A stretch of DNA of 64,000 nt from Rhodococcus sp. IEGM 1381 (GCF_030056795.1 NZ_JASHKQ010000001.1:186001-250000), one strand, 5' to 3'; shown: positions 28,112 through 37,074, counted from the first letter of the stretch. Numbers and translations: made by a program. Notes: a model not told the origin generated them from the letters alone.

Positions 28112-28145
28112 ACCGGACCGAACACTCACAGGGACAGGATATTCG

Positions 28146-28931
28146 ATGCTTCCAGCGCAGACTATCGCTGACATCGCCGATGAACTCGCCGCAGCCGAAC
28201 GCACACGTTCGATGGTGCCGCGACTGACCGCGCGGTACCCCGAGATGACCGTCGAAGACTCGTATGCGGTGCAGAACGAGTGGCATCGACGGGGCATCGA
28301 AGCCGGGCGCAAGCATGTCGGACGCAAGATCGGCTTGACGAGCAAGGTGATGCAGGTTGCGACTGGCATCACCGAACCCGATTACGGTGCGATCTTCGAC
28401 GATCAGGTGTACGAGAACGGATCGGTCATCGAGCACGATCGCTTCTCCAACGTGCGCATCGAAGTCGAGCTCGCATTCGTTCTGGGACAGGCGATAGACG
28501 GTCCATCGGCAACCATCTTCGACGTGCTGAAGGCAACCGACTACGTATTGCCGGCGCTGGAGATTCTCAGCTCCCGCATCGAAATGCCGGGCCGCACGAT
28601 CGTCGACACCATCAGCGACAACGCCGCACTGGGCGCAATAGTGTACGGCGGCAACCCCGTTGCGCCATCCAGTGTGGACCTGCGATGGATCTCCGCGCTG
28701 CTGTATCGCAACGAGACGATCGAAGAATCCGGAGTAGCAGCGGCGGTGCTCAACCATCCCGCGACCGGGGTGGCGTGGTTGGCGAACAAGCTCGCCCAAC
28801 ACGGAGACCGTCTCGAAGCCGGCGAAATAGTGCTGGCCGGCTCGTTCACGCGGCCGATGTGGGTATACAAGGGCGACAGCGTCCTCGCGGACTACGGACC
28901 GATGGGAACCATCACATGTCGATTCTCCTGA
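28146..28931 (+). CDS. hpcG: 2-oxohept-4-ene-1,7-dioate hydratase
   Basis: 261 residues, FAH superfamily hydratase (MhpD/HpcG type). It has HVGRKIGLTSKVMQ near residue 60, the metal-binding Glu-x-Glu in VRIEVELAFVLG, and YVLPALEI; size and layout match HpcG. It adds water to 2-oxohept-4-ene-1,7-dioate to give 4-hydroxy-2-oxoheptanedioate. The 3' end overlaps the aldolase gene by 16 bases, so the two are coupled in one transcript. Confidence 0.9.
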   Translation: MLPAQTIADIADELAAAERTRSMVPRLTARYPEMTVEDSYAVQNEWHRRGIEAGRKHVGRKIGLTSKVMQVATGITEPDYGAIFDDQVYENGSVIEHDRFSNVRIEVELAFVLGQAIDGPSATIFDVLKATDYVLPALEILSSRIEMPGRTIVDTISDNAALGAIVYGGNPVAPSSVDLRWISALLYRNETIEESGVAAAVLNHPATGVAWLANKLAQHGDRLEAGEIVLAGSFTRPMWVYKGDSVLADYGPMGTITCRFS

Positions 28932-29719
28932 AACCGACTTTCCGAGAAGCTATTCGGTCGGCGACCCGGACACTCTACGGTGGCTGGATCACGACCGGAT
29001 CACCCGTAGCTGCGGAGATCATGGCCGGTTCTGGACTGGACTGGGTCCTGATCGACATGGAGCATGCACCCAACGGCCTCGAATCGGTTCTGGCACAGCT
29101 CTATGCGGTGTCTGCCTACGATGTCACCCCGGTGGTCCGGGTTCCGTTCGGCGACGGCGTGATCATCAAACAGGTGCTCGATCTCGGCGTCCAGAACATT
29201 CTCGTACCGATGATCTCGACGGCAGATCAGGCCGGTCGGGTGACCGAGGCCGCACAGTATCCACCGCTGGGCCGGCGCGGAGTCGGAAGTGCGCTTGCTC
29301 GCTCGGCGCGGTGGAACAGAGTCGAGAACTACCTCGACGATGCCGCCCGACATGTCTCTGTTTTCGTTCAGATCGAAAGCGTCGAGGCGGTGGACAATGC
29401 ACGATCGATCGCCCAGACGGAAGGGGTCGACGGCATCTTCGTCGGACCGAGCGATCTCGCTGCATCCATGGGGCTACTTGGTCGGCAGAGCCACCCCGAT
29501 GTGGTTGCGGCCGTGAAGGAAACCTTCGCACAGGTCGCACAATGCGAAAAGCCCTTCGGCGTCAATGCATTCGACCCGGTCCAGGCCGACGACTACGTTC
29601 GCAGCGGTGCCGAGTTCGCCCTGGTCGGTGCGGACGCAGCGCTGCTTGCACGCGGTTCCGAAGAACTCGCACAACGTTTCATCACCTCTCCCGGCCAGCC
29701 AGCACCCGACAGCTATTGA
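28916..29719 (+). CDS. hpcH: 4-hydroxy-2-oxoheptanedioate aldolase
   Basis: 267 residues from the ATG at 28916, inside the hydratase gene. Class II pyruvate aldolase of the HpcH/HpaI family: GWITTGSPVAAEIMAGSGLD near the N-terminus, LIDMEHAPNG, metal-binding Glu in VFVQIESVEA and Asp in GIFVGPSDLAASMG. It cleaves 4-hydroxy-2-oxoheptanedioate to pyruvate and succinic semialdehyde; the latter is taken up by the ALDH gene next in line. The in-frame sequence upstream of 28916 is only the shadow of hpcG. Confidence 0.91.
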   Translation: MSILLKPTFREAIRSATRTLYGGWITTGSPVAAEIMAGSGLDWVLIDMEHAPNGLESVLAQLYAVSAYDVTPVVRVPFGDGVIIKQVLDLGVQNILVPMISTADQAGRVTEAAQYPPLGRRGVGSALARSARWNRVENYLDDAARHVSVFVQIESVEAVDNARSIAQTEGVDGIFVGPSDLAASMGLLGRQSHPDVVAAVKETFAQVAQCEKPFGVNAFDPVQADDYVRSGAEFALVGADAALLARGSEELAQRFITSPGQPAPDSY

Positions 29720-29756
29720 GCCCCGGAGTCCATGTCCCCGAGCCTGAGGATCGATC

Positions 29757-31163
29757 ATGACTATCACCTACGCCACTCTTCTCTCCGAGATCACGACACC
29801 CGACGGTCGCGATATTTTCGACCCCGCAACCGGTGAACTCGTCGGAAAGGCACCGTTCCGCTCCGTGGAGGTGCTCGACGCAGCTGTCGCCCGAGCCAAA
29901 GCGGCGCAGCCGTCCTGGGCCGCGCGCACCGATGAGGAGCGGCAATCGTTGCTCGTCCGGGCGGCCGACGCGATCGACGCTGCCACCGAACCCCTCGCGG
30001 AGCTGCTTTCTCGCGAACAGGGCAAGCCGCTCAACGGCCCCAATGCTCGCTTCGAGGTCGGCGCCTGCGCAAACTGGCTTCGGGCCACTGCGGCAACCGA
30101 TCTCCCGGGCCGGACCTTGATCGACGATGGCGAGACACATGCCGAGATCCACTACCGTCCGTTGGGCGTCGTGGGCGCGATCGGGCCGTGGAATTGGCCG
30201 ATGATGATCTCGATCTGGCAGATCGCGCCCTCGCTGAGGATGGGCAACACCGTTGTGGTGAAGCCCTCGGAGTACACGCCGCTGAGCGTTCTCGCCCTCG
30301 CACACGTTCTGGGAACGGTGCTGCCGGATGATGTCGTCAATGTCGTTGCCGGAGAGGGTGATCTTGGCGCTCGCCTGTCGAGCCATCCCGATATCGCAAA
30401 GTTGATGTTCACCGGGTCCACCCGTACCGGTCAGGCGATCATCAAGAGCTCGGCCGAGACCGTCAAGCGTTTGACCCTGGAGTTGGGCGGCAACGACGCC
30501 GGCATCGTGCTCGCCGACGTGGACCCGAAAGCCATTGCGCAGGATCTATTCTGGGGCGCATTTATCAACACCGGGCAGACGTGCGCAGCGCTCAAGCGGT
30601 TGTACGTGCACGCGGATGTCTACGAGGACGTCTGCCGGGAACTTGTCGAGGTTGCGAAGACGACCCCGATGGGTCGTGGTCTGGACGAGGACAACGTACT
30701 CGGGCCGCTGCAGAACAAGGCTCAGTTCGACATTGTTGCGGGGCTGGTGGCCGAGGCCAAGAGTTCCGGCGCAACGATTCTCACCGGAGGTACACCCGAA
30801 GCCGACGCTCCGGGATATTTCTACCCGACGACGCTGGTGTCGGACATCGACAACTCCAACCCATTGGTGACCCAGGAGCAGTTCGGGCCTGCGCTTCCGA
30901 TCGTTCGCTTCGAGACGGTGGACGAGGCCGTCGACATGGCCAACGGCATCGACGTCGGACTCGGTGCCTCGGTGTGGAGCGCCGATCTCGATACGGCGCG
31001 CACCGTCGCGGCACGCATCCAAGCCGGCACCGTGTGGATCAATTCACACGGCGGAGTGCACCCGATGATCCCCTTCGGCGGAGTCAAGAAGTCCGGATAC
31101 GGACTCGAATTCGGAATTGAGGGCCTCGCGGCCGTGTCGGCACCTCAGGTCATCAACGGCTGA
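29757..31163 (+). CDS. aldehyde dehydrogenase, probably succinate-semialdehyde dehydrogenase
   Basis: 468 residues, slightly short for the family. Motifs: GAIGPWNWPMMISIWQIAPSL, FTGSTRTGQ, base Glu in LELGGNDAG, catalytic Cys in NTGQTCAALKR, and PFGGVKKSGYG. It directly follows the aldolase that releases succinic semialdehyde, so oxidation of that aldehyde to succinate is the simplest role. It differs clearly from the GabD-like protein at 18318. A role on an aromatic aldehyde produced by the alcohol dehydrogenase downstream is an alternative. Confidence 0.83.
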   Translation: MTITYATLLSEITTPDGRDIFDPATGELVGKAPFRSVEVLDAAVARAKAAQPSWAARTDEERQSLLVRAADAIDAATEPLAELLSREQGKPLNGPNARFEVGACANWLRATAATDLPGRTLIDDGETHAEIHYRPLGVVGAIGPWNWPMMISIWQIAPSLRMGNTVVVKPSEYTPLSVLALAHVLGTVLPDDVVNVVAGEGDLGARLSSHPDIAKLMFTGSTRTGQAIIKSSAETVKRLTLELGGNDAGIVLADVDPKAIAQDLFWGAFINTGQTCAALKRLYVHADVYEDVCRELVEVAKTTPMGRGLDEDNVLGPLQNKAQFDIVAGLVAEAKSSGATILTGGTPEADAPGYFYPTTLVSDIDNSNPLVTQEQFGPALPIVRFETVDEAVDMANGIDVGLGASVWSADLDTARTVAARIQAGTVWINSHGGVHPMIPFGGVKKSGYGLEFGIEGLAAVSAPQVING

Positions 31164-31208
31164 AGCGCACAACGTTTCGCCTCCTCCATCCCTTCGAAAG
31201 GAACAGCC

Positions 31209-32333
31209 ATGCCCATCACCACCCGCACCTCTGTCATTCGCCAGGCTCCTGGAAAGTACGAAACGATCGAGGTGGAACTGGACGACCCACGCCAGAACGA
31301 GGTGACGGTCAAACTGGTCGCTGCCGGCCTGTGCCATTCGGACGATCACAACGCCACCGGCGATGTCCCTGTCGGTGTCTATCCCTACGCAGGCGGGCAC
31401 GAGGGCTCGGGAATCATCGAAGCCGTCGGACCCGATACCCCGGGATTCGAGGTCGGCGATCACATCGTCTTCTCCTTCCTCCCCGCGTGTGGCCGGTGTG
31501 AGTTCTGTGCTCGCGGATTGTCCAATCTGTGCGATCTCGGCGCGTCACTGCTGACAGGTGCGCGCGCCGAGGACCCCACGAGCTTCCGGATGCACCACAA
31601 CGGCGAGCCGGTGGGGCAACAGTGCGGCATTTCGACGTTCAGCGAGTACACGACGGCATCGGTCTCCTCGGTGGTGAAGGTGGACAAGTCCCTGCCGCTC
31701 AAACCAGCCGCGTTGCTCAGTTGCGGGGTACCGACCGGCTGGGGTTCAGCAGTCAATTCCGCTGCCGTACGACCGGGTGACACGGTCATCGTCATGGGCA
31801 TCGGCGGAATCGGTGCCAACGCGGTGCAAGGTGCAGTACACGCCGGTGCGACGAATGTGATTGCGGTCGATCCGGTTCCGTTCAAGCTGAAGAAGGCGCG
31901 AGAATTCGGTGCCACGGATACCTTCGAGACCATCGAAGATGCAACCGAATTCGCGCGCTCGCTGACCAACGGTCAAGGTGCTGATGCCACGATCATCACC
32001 ATCGGAATCATCAACGGTGATCACGTCGCGCAGGCACTCGATTCCATTCGCAAGGCCGGCACCGTCGTACTCACCGGCCTCGGCGACATCACCCAGGCCG
32101 GTGCCCCGATTCTTCTCGGCGACCTCACCTTGATGCAGAAGCGACTGCAGGGATCGCTGTTCGGGGAGGCAAATCCGAGACGCGATATCCCCAACCTCGC
32201 GCGAATGTACCAGCGCGGTCAGCTCAAGCTCGACGAGCTCATCACCAAGGAGTACACACTCGACCAGGTGGCCGAGGCGTACGAGGACATGCATGCGGGA
32301 AGGAACATTCGCGGCATCATCGTTTTCGACTGA
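31209..32333 (+). CDS. zinc-dependent alcohol dehydrogenase (NDMA-dependent-like MDR)
   Basis: 374 residues. Zinc MDR family: catalytic zinc motif GLCHSDDHNATG and GGHEGSGIIE, structural-zinc Cys cluster in FLPACGRCEFCARGLSNLC, and the nucleotide-binding GIGGIGANAVQGA. It resembles the actinobacterial NDMA-dependent alcohol dehydrogenases that may keep NAD(H) tightly bound. AAGGAA-type ribosome binding site before the ATG at 31209. At the end of the homoprotocatechuate operon it may feed aromatic alcohols (for example tyrosol-type) through an aldehyde into the acid; this is a guess from position. Confidence 0.85.
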   Translation: MPITTRTSVIRQAPGKYETIEVELDDPRQNEVTVKLVAAGLCHSDDHNATGDVPVGVYPYAGGHEGSGIIEAVGPDTPGFEVGDHIVFSFLPACGRCEFCARGLSNLCDLGASLLTGARAEDPTSFRMHHNGEPVGQQCGISTFSEYTTASVSSVVKVDKSLPLKPAALLSCGVPTGWGSAVNSAAVRPGDTVIVMGIGGIGANAVQGAVHAGATNVIAVDPVPFKLKKAREFGATDTFETIEDATEFARSLTNGQGADATIITIGIINGDHVAQALDSIRKAGTVVLTGLGDITQAGAPILLGDLTLMQKRLQGSLFGEANPRRDIPNLARMYQRGQLKLDELITKEYTLDQVAEAYEDMHAGRNIRGIIVFD

Positions 32334-32355
32334 TGTGATCGACAGGTCGAACTGA

Positions 32356-32955
32356 TCACGAGTCGGGCAACGGTGCGTCGGCCGAGTCGATCTTCTGTTC
32401 GCGCAATGCTTCCCAAAATACGGTCGGAACTTTCTCGGTCCACGCAGCGATGTCCTCGGCGGTGCGGCTGGGTCGCGTTGCGCCGGGGATCACTGCTGCC
32501 ACGGCCGAGTGATCGAGAAGCGTGTAACGGCCGGCGAGCAGGAAGGCGTCGGGCTGCGGCTCGTCGAGATCGAGTGTCATCTCGAGCGGTTCGACGCGGT
32601 TCGACGCGGTTCGACGCGGTTGACGCCGATGCCCCACCCATCGATGACGCCTTCGTCGCGCAGTGGTGCGAGCACGCGGAACGCGCCGGTGCGCGCGCTC
32701 TCGTACACGTGCACCCACTCGTAACCGTAGAAGTCCTGGCCGTGTCGTGTACCCATACGATGTCGAGTCGGTCGGTCGTCGATCGATCGAGACTGTCGTC
32801 GATGGACCGCATCGTGGCGTCGGCGCTGAGGTGCCCTGGTCCCACGCCGCGCCCGCTGCCTCTGCGGCTTCGTCGGGGATGGCACGGAACATGTTTCCGA
32901 GCGGTGCGCGGTACCGAAACCGAGGGCGGAGGGCAGTTAGTGGGAGATCGTCATC
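32356..32955 (-). pseudogene. aldo/keto reductase pseudogene with multiple small lesions
   Basis: Pieces of one aldo/keto reductase occur in different minus-strand frames, in order: LPLTAL and APLGNMFRAIPDE near the N-terminus, DDSLDRSTTDRLDIVWVHD, then FYGYEWVHVYESARTGAFRV to GWGIGVNRVE, then LEMTLDLDEPQPDAFLLAG, and AVAAVIPGATRPSRTAED to the end. Between them I see at least three frame changes and apparently two missing blocks, since intact relatives are about 310-330 residues. Lesions include a 10-bp unit repeated three times (32587-32616) and a near-duplicate CGCCCTC close to the N-terminus. Not functional as read. Confidence 0.75.
32587..32621. repeat. tandem 10-bp repeat CGGTTCGACG, about 3.5 copies
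   Basis: Three perfect copies of CGGTTCGACG at 32587-32596, 32597-32606 and 32607-32616, followed by a partial copy CGGTT. Removing two copies from the minus strand restores the reading NRVEPLEMTLDL, so the array contains a 20-bp insertion by slippage and throws the gene out of frame. Changing by one unit shifts frame; a change of three units does not. Confidence 0.85.
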
Positions 32956-33067
32956 AGGTGCGTCCCATCTTGTGAGCCCGAGCGGGTAAAAATAGTTGTA
33001 GACGCCGATTATTTGCAAGCGCGGTATGGTGGTTGGTCACGAGTACAGGTATCGAGAGGCACGACAC

Positions 33068-33520
33068 ATGAGCGCACACGACCCCGCCCTGACTGCCCTT
33101 GCGCAGAATTGGCTTGCGCTTGCGGTTTTGCACGGACGCATCGAAAGCCGCATCGAGCGTGCGCTGCAGACCAACCACAACCTCAGCGCGCGCGAGTATT
33201 GGCTGCTCGACGTCCTTGGCAGGCAGCACGACGGGGTCGGCGGCCACCTCCAGATGAAGCAGGTGGCCGACGCCGTCGTGCTGAGCCAGAGCGCGACGAC
33301 TCGCCTGGTCACTCGACTCGAGGATCGGGGGCTGCTCACGCGGTACTTGTGCCCCACCGATCGCCGAGGTATCTACACCGACGTCAGCGAAGAAGGCCTG
33401 ACCCTGCTCGAGGCCGCGCGGCCGACCAACGATGCGGCGTTGCGCGAGGCTCTCGACGAAGCATCCGACGAGCCGGATCTCGTTCCATTGGTCGACGCCG
33501 TACGACGCGCCGAGGGCTGA
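33068..33520 (+). CDS. MarR-family transcriptional regulator
   Basis: 150 residues from the ATG at 33068 (an upstream GTG/ATG at 33026 is also in frame). Winged helix with MKQVADAVVLSQSATTRLVTRLEDRGLL, the MarR recognition segment, and a wing DRRGIYTDVSEEG. It is divergent from the aldo/keto reductase pseudogene, its likely former target, with an AT-rich leader at 32985-33015. It ends 1 base before the convergent beta-lactamase stop. Ligand unknown; small phenolic compounds are typical. Confidence 0.85.
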   Translation: MSAHDPALTALAQNWLALAVLHGRIESRIERALQTNHNLSAREYWLLDVLGRQHDGVGGHLQMKQVADAVVLSQSATTRLVTRLEDRGLLTRYLCPTDRRGIYTDVSEEGLTLLEAARPTNDAALREALDEASDEPDLVPLVDAVRRAEG

Positions 33521-33521
33521 T

Positions 33522-34451
33522 TCACTCCACCTGTTCCACGGCCGCTCTGGTCGCGTCGGCCACCAAGGGGTTCATCGCCGGCGAGTCTTCCACCCCCGAC
33601 GTCGTCGCACTGAGCACGACCAGCAGGATCCTCTGCCCGTCCGGTCCGAACAGCAGTCCGGCATCGTTGGAGACGCCGTAGCTTCCGGTGCCGGTCTTGT
33701 CGGCCGAAGTCCATTGCGGCGCAATGCCCGCCCGGAACCGGGCGGTGGACGTCGCGGTGTCGCCCATCCACTCGAGCAGTTGCTTGCGCGAGGCCTCGGT
33801 CAGAACATCGCCGTCGAGCAGGGTTCGGTAGCCGGCAGCCAACGAGTTGGGTGTCGTGGTGTCTCGTGGATCACCCGGGATTGCCGTGTTCAATTCCGGC
33901 TCGGTGCGATCGAGGCGAAATTCGGTGTCACCGAGTGATCGCGCGAAGTCGGTGAGCGACGCGGTCCCGCCTGCCTCGCGAATCAGCAGATTGCCGGATG
34001 TGTTGTCGCTCTTGGTCAGTGCGGCCGCTGCCAAGTCTGCGATCGTGACAACCGACCCTGCGTCCCAATCGACCGCCGATTCGGGCACCTTGTCCTCGGC
34101 GGTGATCGTTCTGGTGTCGGTGAGCTGTAACGTGCCGGCATCGACGGCAGCGAGTACGGCACCGACGGCATACACCTTGAAGGTGGAGCAGAACGCGAAA
34201 CGTTCGTCGCCGCGGTAGCTCCGAGTGGAACCGGTCGCGAGATCGAGCACGCTGACGCCGAGCCGCGCAGTGTCCCTGGCCTCGAGTTCGAGATATACCT
34301 TTTCGGCACTGGACTCTTCGCTCGCGGACTGAGACACACTCGTGTCGGGCTGCGGTGGTTCGGCGGTGGCCGTCGAGGAACAGGCAACTCCGGCGGTCAG
34401 CGCCGCCGCTGCGATCACGGTGATCAATCGGGTGGATGTCGAGGTACGCAT
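33522..34451 (-). CDS. bla: class A beta-lactamase
   Basis: 309 residues with an export signal (hydrophobic ITVIAAAALTAGVAC, possibly a lipoprotein with Cys24). All class A motifs are present: Ser89-T-F-Lys92 (S70xxK), Ser148-Asp-Asn150 (SDN), Glu184 in EPELN (E166xxLN), and Lys252-Thr-Gly (KTG). It hydrolyses beta-lactams outside the membrane by an acyl-serine mechanism. A LysR regulator is divergently transcribed 103 bp away, the arrangement of inducible bla-ampR systems. Stop codon nearly touches the MarR stop. Confidence 0.92.
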   Translation of the reverse strand: MRTSTSTRLITVIAAAALTAGVACSSTATAEPPQPDTSVSQSASEESSAEKVYLELEARDTARLGVSVLDLATGSTRSYRGDERFAFCSTFKVYAVGAVLAAVDAGTLQLTDTRTITAEDKVPESAVDWDAGSVVTIADLAAAALTKSDNTSGNLLIREAGGTASLTDFARSLGDTEFRLDRTEPELNTAIPGDPRDTTTPNSLAAGYRTLLDGDVLTEASRKQLLEWMGDTATSTARFRAGIAPQWTSADKTGTGSYGVSNDAGLLFGPDGQRILLVVLSATTSGVEDSPAMNPLVADATRAAVEQVE

Positions 34452-34554
34452 GGGGTCATGCGATCACACCCGCTCGCCTCCGAGCCAAGTCCCGAGGCAC
34501 TGCAGCGTCATTCCTCTTCGGTATCGCGGCAGGTCGACGTGTTTCAATAGGTCG

Positions 34555-35409
34555 GTGGATCTTGTTCGCCATCTCGAGTATTTCGTCGCCGTCGCCGAGG
34601 AACGCCACTTCGGCCGCGCAGCGGCCACTCTGGGCGTGACGCAGCCACCCGTGTCTCGGGCGATCAAGGCCTTGGAGAAGCACCTCGGTCTCGTACTCGT
34701 GGAGCGGACACCCGACGGTGCCGCCATCACCGAACATGGGGCTGCGCTGCTGCCACGGGCTCGCTTGATCGTCGACGACGCACGCCGATTGACCACCACG
34801 GCAGAGTCACTCACCGCGTCCAAGACGGTCCGCATCGGCCTCATCCCCCAACTGGACGATGCTTTGGCCGCCCGCATCGCCGCGTCCGTCGGAGTCCAAG
34901 TGCGGGTGGAGACCGGCGGAGCAGTGTCCTTGCTGGACCGTGTGCGATCACACGAACTCGACGTTGCAGTGATCGATCACCCGGTGGTACTCGATCGATT
35001 GGTGGCCGGACCAGTCATCGCGTTACCCCGGCGGGTCAGCGTTCCTGTCGGTCACAGGTCGGCCCGAGCAGAGCGGCCGCGACTGACCATGTTGTCCGAC
35101 CTCGCCCTCGCCACCACGCCGCGGGCTGCGAATCCACCTGCACACGACCTGCTGCTCGATGCGTTTCGCCGCCACGCCCTCGATCCAGAGGTGTTCTTTG
35201 CGAACACCTTTCGCGCCGTCACGATCAGCGTTGCGTCAGGTCGATGTTTCGGGCTCGTACCTGCCACGAGTCCGGTACTGCCAGGCACCGATCATCTCGA
35301 TCTCTCTTCCGACGACGTTGCTCTGCGAGTGCGTATCGTGCGCCGCAACGAGGAGGAAGAGTCTCTGGTGAATCTCATCGATCGAATCCTGTTGCAGGCC
35401 GACAAGTGA
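34555..35409 (+). CDS. LysR-family regulator, probable beta-lactamase regulator
   Basis: 284 residues from a GTG at 34555; the frame is open upstream to 34342 but that part is antisense to bla and the LysR N-terminus VDLVRHLEYFVAVAEERHFG begins here. The helix-turn-helix is GVTQPPVSRAIKALEKHLG, followed by a periplasmic-binding-like effector domain. It lies divergent from bla and overlaps the second beta-lactamase-like gene (GTGA), so it may control both. I could not pick out a clear T-N11-A LysR box in the 103-bp gap. Confidence 0.87.
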   Translation: MDLVRHLEYFVAVAEERHFGRAAATLGVTQPPVSRAIKALEKHLGLVLVERTPDGAAITEHGAALLPRARLIVDDARRLTTTAESLTASKTVRIGLIPQLDDALAARIAASVGVQVRVETGGAVSLLDRVRSHELDVAVIDHPVVLDRLVAGPVIALPRRVSVPVGHRSARAERPRLTMLSDLALATTPRAANPPAHDLLLDAFRRHALDPEVFFANTFRAVTISVASGRCFGLVPATSPVLPGTDHLDLSSDDVALRVRIVRRNEEEESLVNLIDRILLQADK

Positions 35410-36311
35410 ATACGATCGACGAACAGCTGCGCGCCGTATTCGCCGACGCAGGCTGTCGCGGTTGGGCACGCGCCGAACGGATCGACGGCACCGGCACGGT
35501 CGTCGACTACGAGGGAGACGACGCCGTCGTCGCCGCGTCGGTGTGGAAGATGGTTCTGCTCGTTGCCGCGGCGCGCGAATTCGACGAGGGATCCTTGACT
35601 GCAACAGATTCGGTGCGGCTCGTTCCGGGGCAGTGCAGTCCCGGGCCGACGGGCATCGCAAGCTACGCGGATCCGGTGACCATGAGTTGGCGAGACATCG
35701 CTCGATCGATGATCACAGTCTCCGACAATGCCGCTGCCGACGCACTTCTCGGCGCAGTGGGGCTCGATGCACTCGCCCGGGTGATTGACGATCTCGGGCT
35801 CGAACACACGCGCATCGTAGGTGGCACGAAACAACTGGGTGATCAGATCGTCCGGGATACCGGCCGGTTGAACGCGGACGAAGCAGTGGGCTTACTGGCC
35901 AGCAACTACACAGTGGTCGACAGCTCGGGCTTCGATCCGGCGTACACCTCGTGCACCACCCCCCGTGACAGCAACACCGTTCTGCGCTCGATCTGGCTGG
36001 GCACCGCGGCATCGCCGGCGCAGTGCCGGTATATGAAAGAGGTTCTGTCTCAGCAAGTATGGCCGCACAGAATCCGTAGCGGAATCCCGTACCCGGATGT
36101 GCAGGTCGCGGGCAAGACCGGCACCATCGGCCCCATTCGCAACGAGGTTGCCGTGGTGTCGTTTCCAGGCGAGAAGCCCGTCGCAGTGTCGGTGTTCACC
36201 AGGGCAGCGCGGATGGACCTGTACCTCCCGCTGGTCGATCAGGCCATCGGCCATGCGGCCAGGATCGCAGTGACGGCGGTACGTCAGGCACCGCACTCGG
36301 GAACGCCATGA
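35406..36311 (+). CDS. beta-lactamase-related serine hydrolase without signal peptide
   Basis: 301 residues from a GTG overlapping the LysR stop. Class A fold motifs: Ser45-V-W-Lys48 (SxxK), Ser106-Asp-Asn108 (SDN) and Lys237-Thr-Gly (KTG), plus TTPRD. There is no hydrophobic leader, so the protein appears cytoplasmic, and the E166xxLN motif needed for deacylation is not recognisable. It may be a penicillin-binding or esterase-type enzyme rather than a true lactamase. Operonic with the LysR gene, hence perhaps a sensor or detoxifier. The last 28 bases overlap the lipoprotein gene on the other strand. Confidence 0.8.
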   Translation: MNTIDEQLRAVFADAGCRGWARAERIDGTGTVVDYEGDDAVVAASVWKMVLLVAAAREFDEGSLTATDSVRLVPGQCSPGPTGIASYADPVTMSWRDIARSMITVSDNAAADALLGAVGLDALARVIDDLGLEHTRIVGGTKQLGDQIVRDTGRLNADEAVGLLASNYTVVDSSGFDPAYTSCTTPRDSNTVLRSIWLGTAASPAQCRYMKEVLSQQVWPHRIRSGIPYPDVQVAGKTGTIGPIRNEVAVVSFPGEKPVAVSVFTRAARMDLYLPLVDQAIGHAARIAVTAVRQAPHSGTP

Positions 36312-36982
36312 CCGGATCGGCACCACGTGTTCACCCCAGGAGCGTCGCCCAGATCGTAGGTCATCAACACACGGGTGTCGTTGTACCCGATACTCGGCGA
36401 GGCCTCGAATCGTTTGCCCTCGTACAGCGTTCCGCCCAGTCCGTCACCGGCCAGGAACGTGCGTTCCAGCAGCGTGACGACCACGCCGTCTTCCTTGTCG
36501 TCACCGATCGGCGTGTAGGTGGCCGTCCAGGTTTCGACGTCGCAGCAACTCGCTCCGGTGGTGAACGTGCTGCTCGCCGGGTCAGGATCCAGATGAAGAA
36601 TGCTTGCGTGCCGCTGCCAATCCCCCATGATCGTCGACACGAGGTCATCACCATCGGGGGTCGATGCGGGAGGAATCTCCGGCTGCACCGGATCCTGAAC
36701 GGGCGGCTCGACCGCTATGGGCTGAGCAGAGGGCTGAACAACGGTCGGCGGCGGAACCGACGCGTCGATAGGTCCTGACCCATCGCTGGCATCCGGTTCA
36801 TCGGCCACCGGACTCTCCCATGGCGTGTTCTCCACCGGAGCCGCTGGTTGGGCACCGACCCCCTGGGTGGACGTCGTAACTGCCTGCGGCGCGGGCCCAG
36901 CATCATGGTCGCCGCATGCCGTCAGGGCGGCGATGGCCACCACCGTCAACAGGGCGGATCCGATCGAAGAACGCACTCTCAT
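36284..36982 (-). CDS. putative lipoprotein, Pro-rich linker plus C-terminal domain
   Basis: 232 residues. Signal peptide with lipobox LTAC (Cys22 would be lipidated), then a low-complexity Pro/Ala/Val-rich region to about residue 110, typical of a cell-wall-spanning linker, then a globular domain with paired Cys (GASCCDVET) and further Cys near the C-terminus that could form disulfides. No family recognised. It probably faces the cell wall. Overlaps the 3' end of the beta-lactamase-like gene tail to tail. Confidence 0.75.
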   Translation of the reverse strand: MRVRSSIGSALLTVVAIAALTACGDHDAGPAPQAVTTSTQGVGAQPAAPVENTPWESPVADEPDASDGSGPIDASVPPPTVVQPSAQPIAVEPPVQDPVQPEIPPASTPDGDDLVSTIMGDWQRHASILHLDPDPASSTFTTGASCCDVETWTATYTPIGDDKEDGVVVTLLERTFLAGDGLGGTLYEGKRFEASPSIGYNDTRVLMTYDLGDAPGVNTWCRSGHGVPECGA

Positions 36983-37040
36983 GACGACTCCCCACTCGCG
37001 ACGAACATCGTGCCCGGTCTATCGCCTCGGGCTCGACTCC

Positions 37041-37074
37041 GTTACTTGCGCTAAGCAGATCACGCTTAGGTAAC
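37041..37074. promoter_or_regulatory. nested dyad upstream of lipoprotein gene
   Basis: CTAAGC at 37051-37056 pairs with GCTTAG at 37064-37069 (7-base spacer), flanked by GTTAC at 37041-37045 and GTAAC at 37070-37074, also complementary. The element lies 59-92 bases before the lipoprotein ATG (minus strand) in a 165-bp gap. It could be an operator or a leader hairpin. It does not match the actinobacterial iron box. Confidence 0.4.

Noticed and set aside
32590..32616. CRISPR-like repeat array
   Set aside because: The units are 10 bp and directly contiguous without spacers; this is a slippage tandem repeat within a pseudogene.
37041..37074. Iron-responsive (IdeR/DmdR) box upstream of the lipoprotein gene
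   Set aside because: The dyad does not fit the TTAGGTTAGSCTAACCTAA consensus beyond a short TTAGG match.
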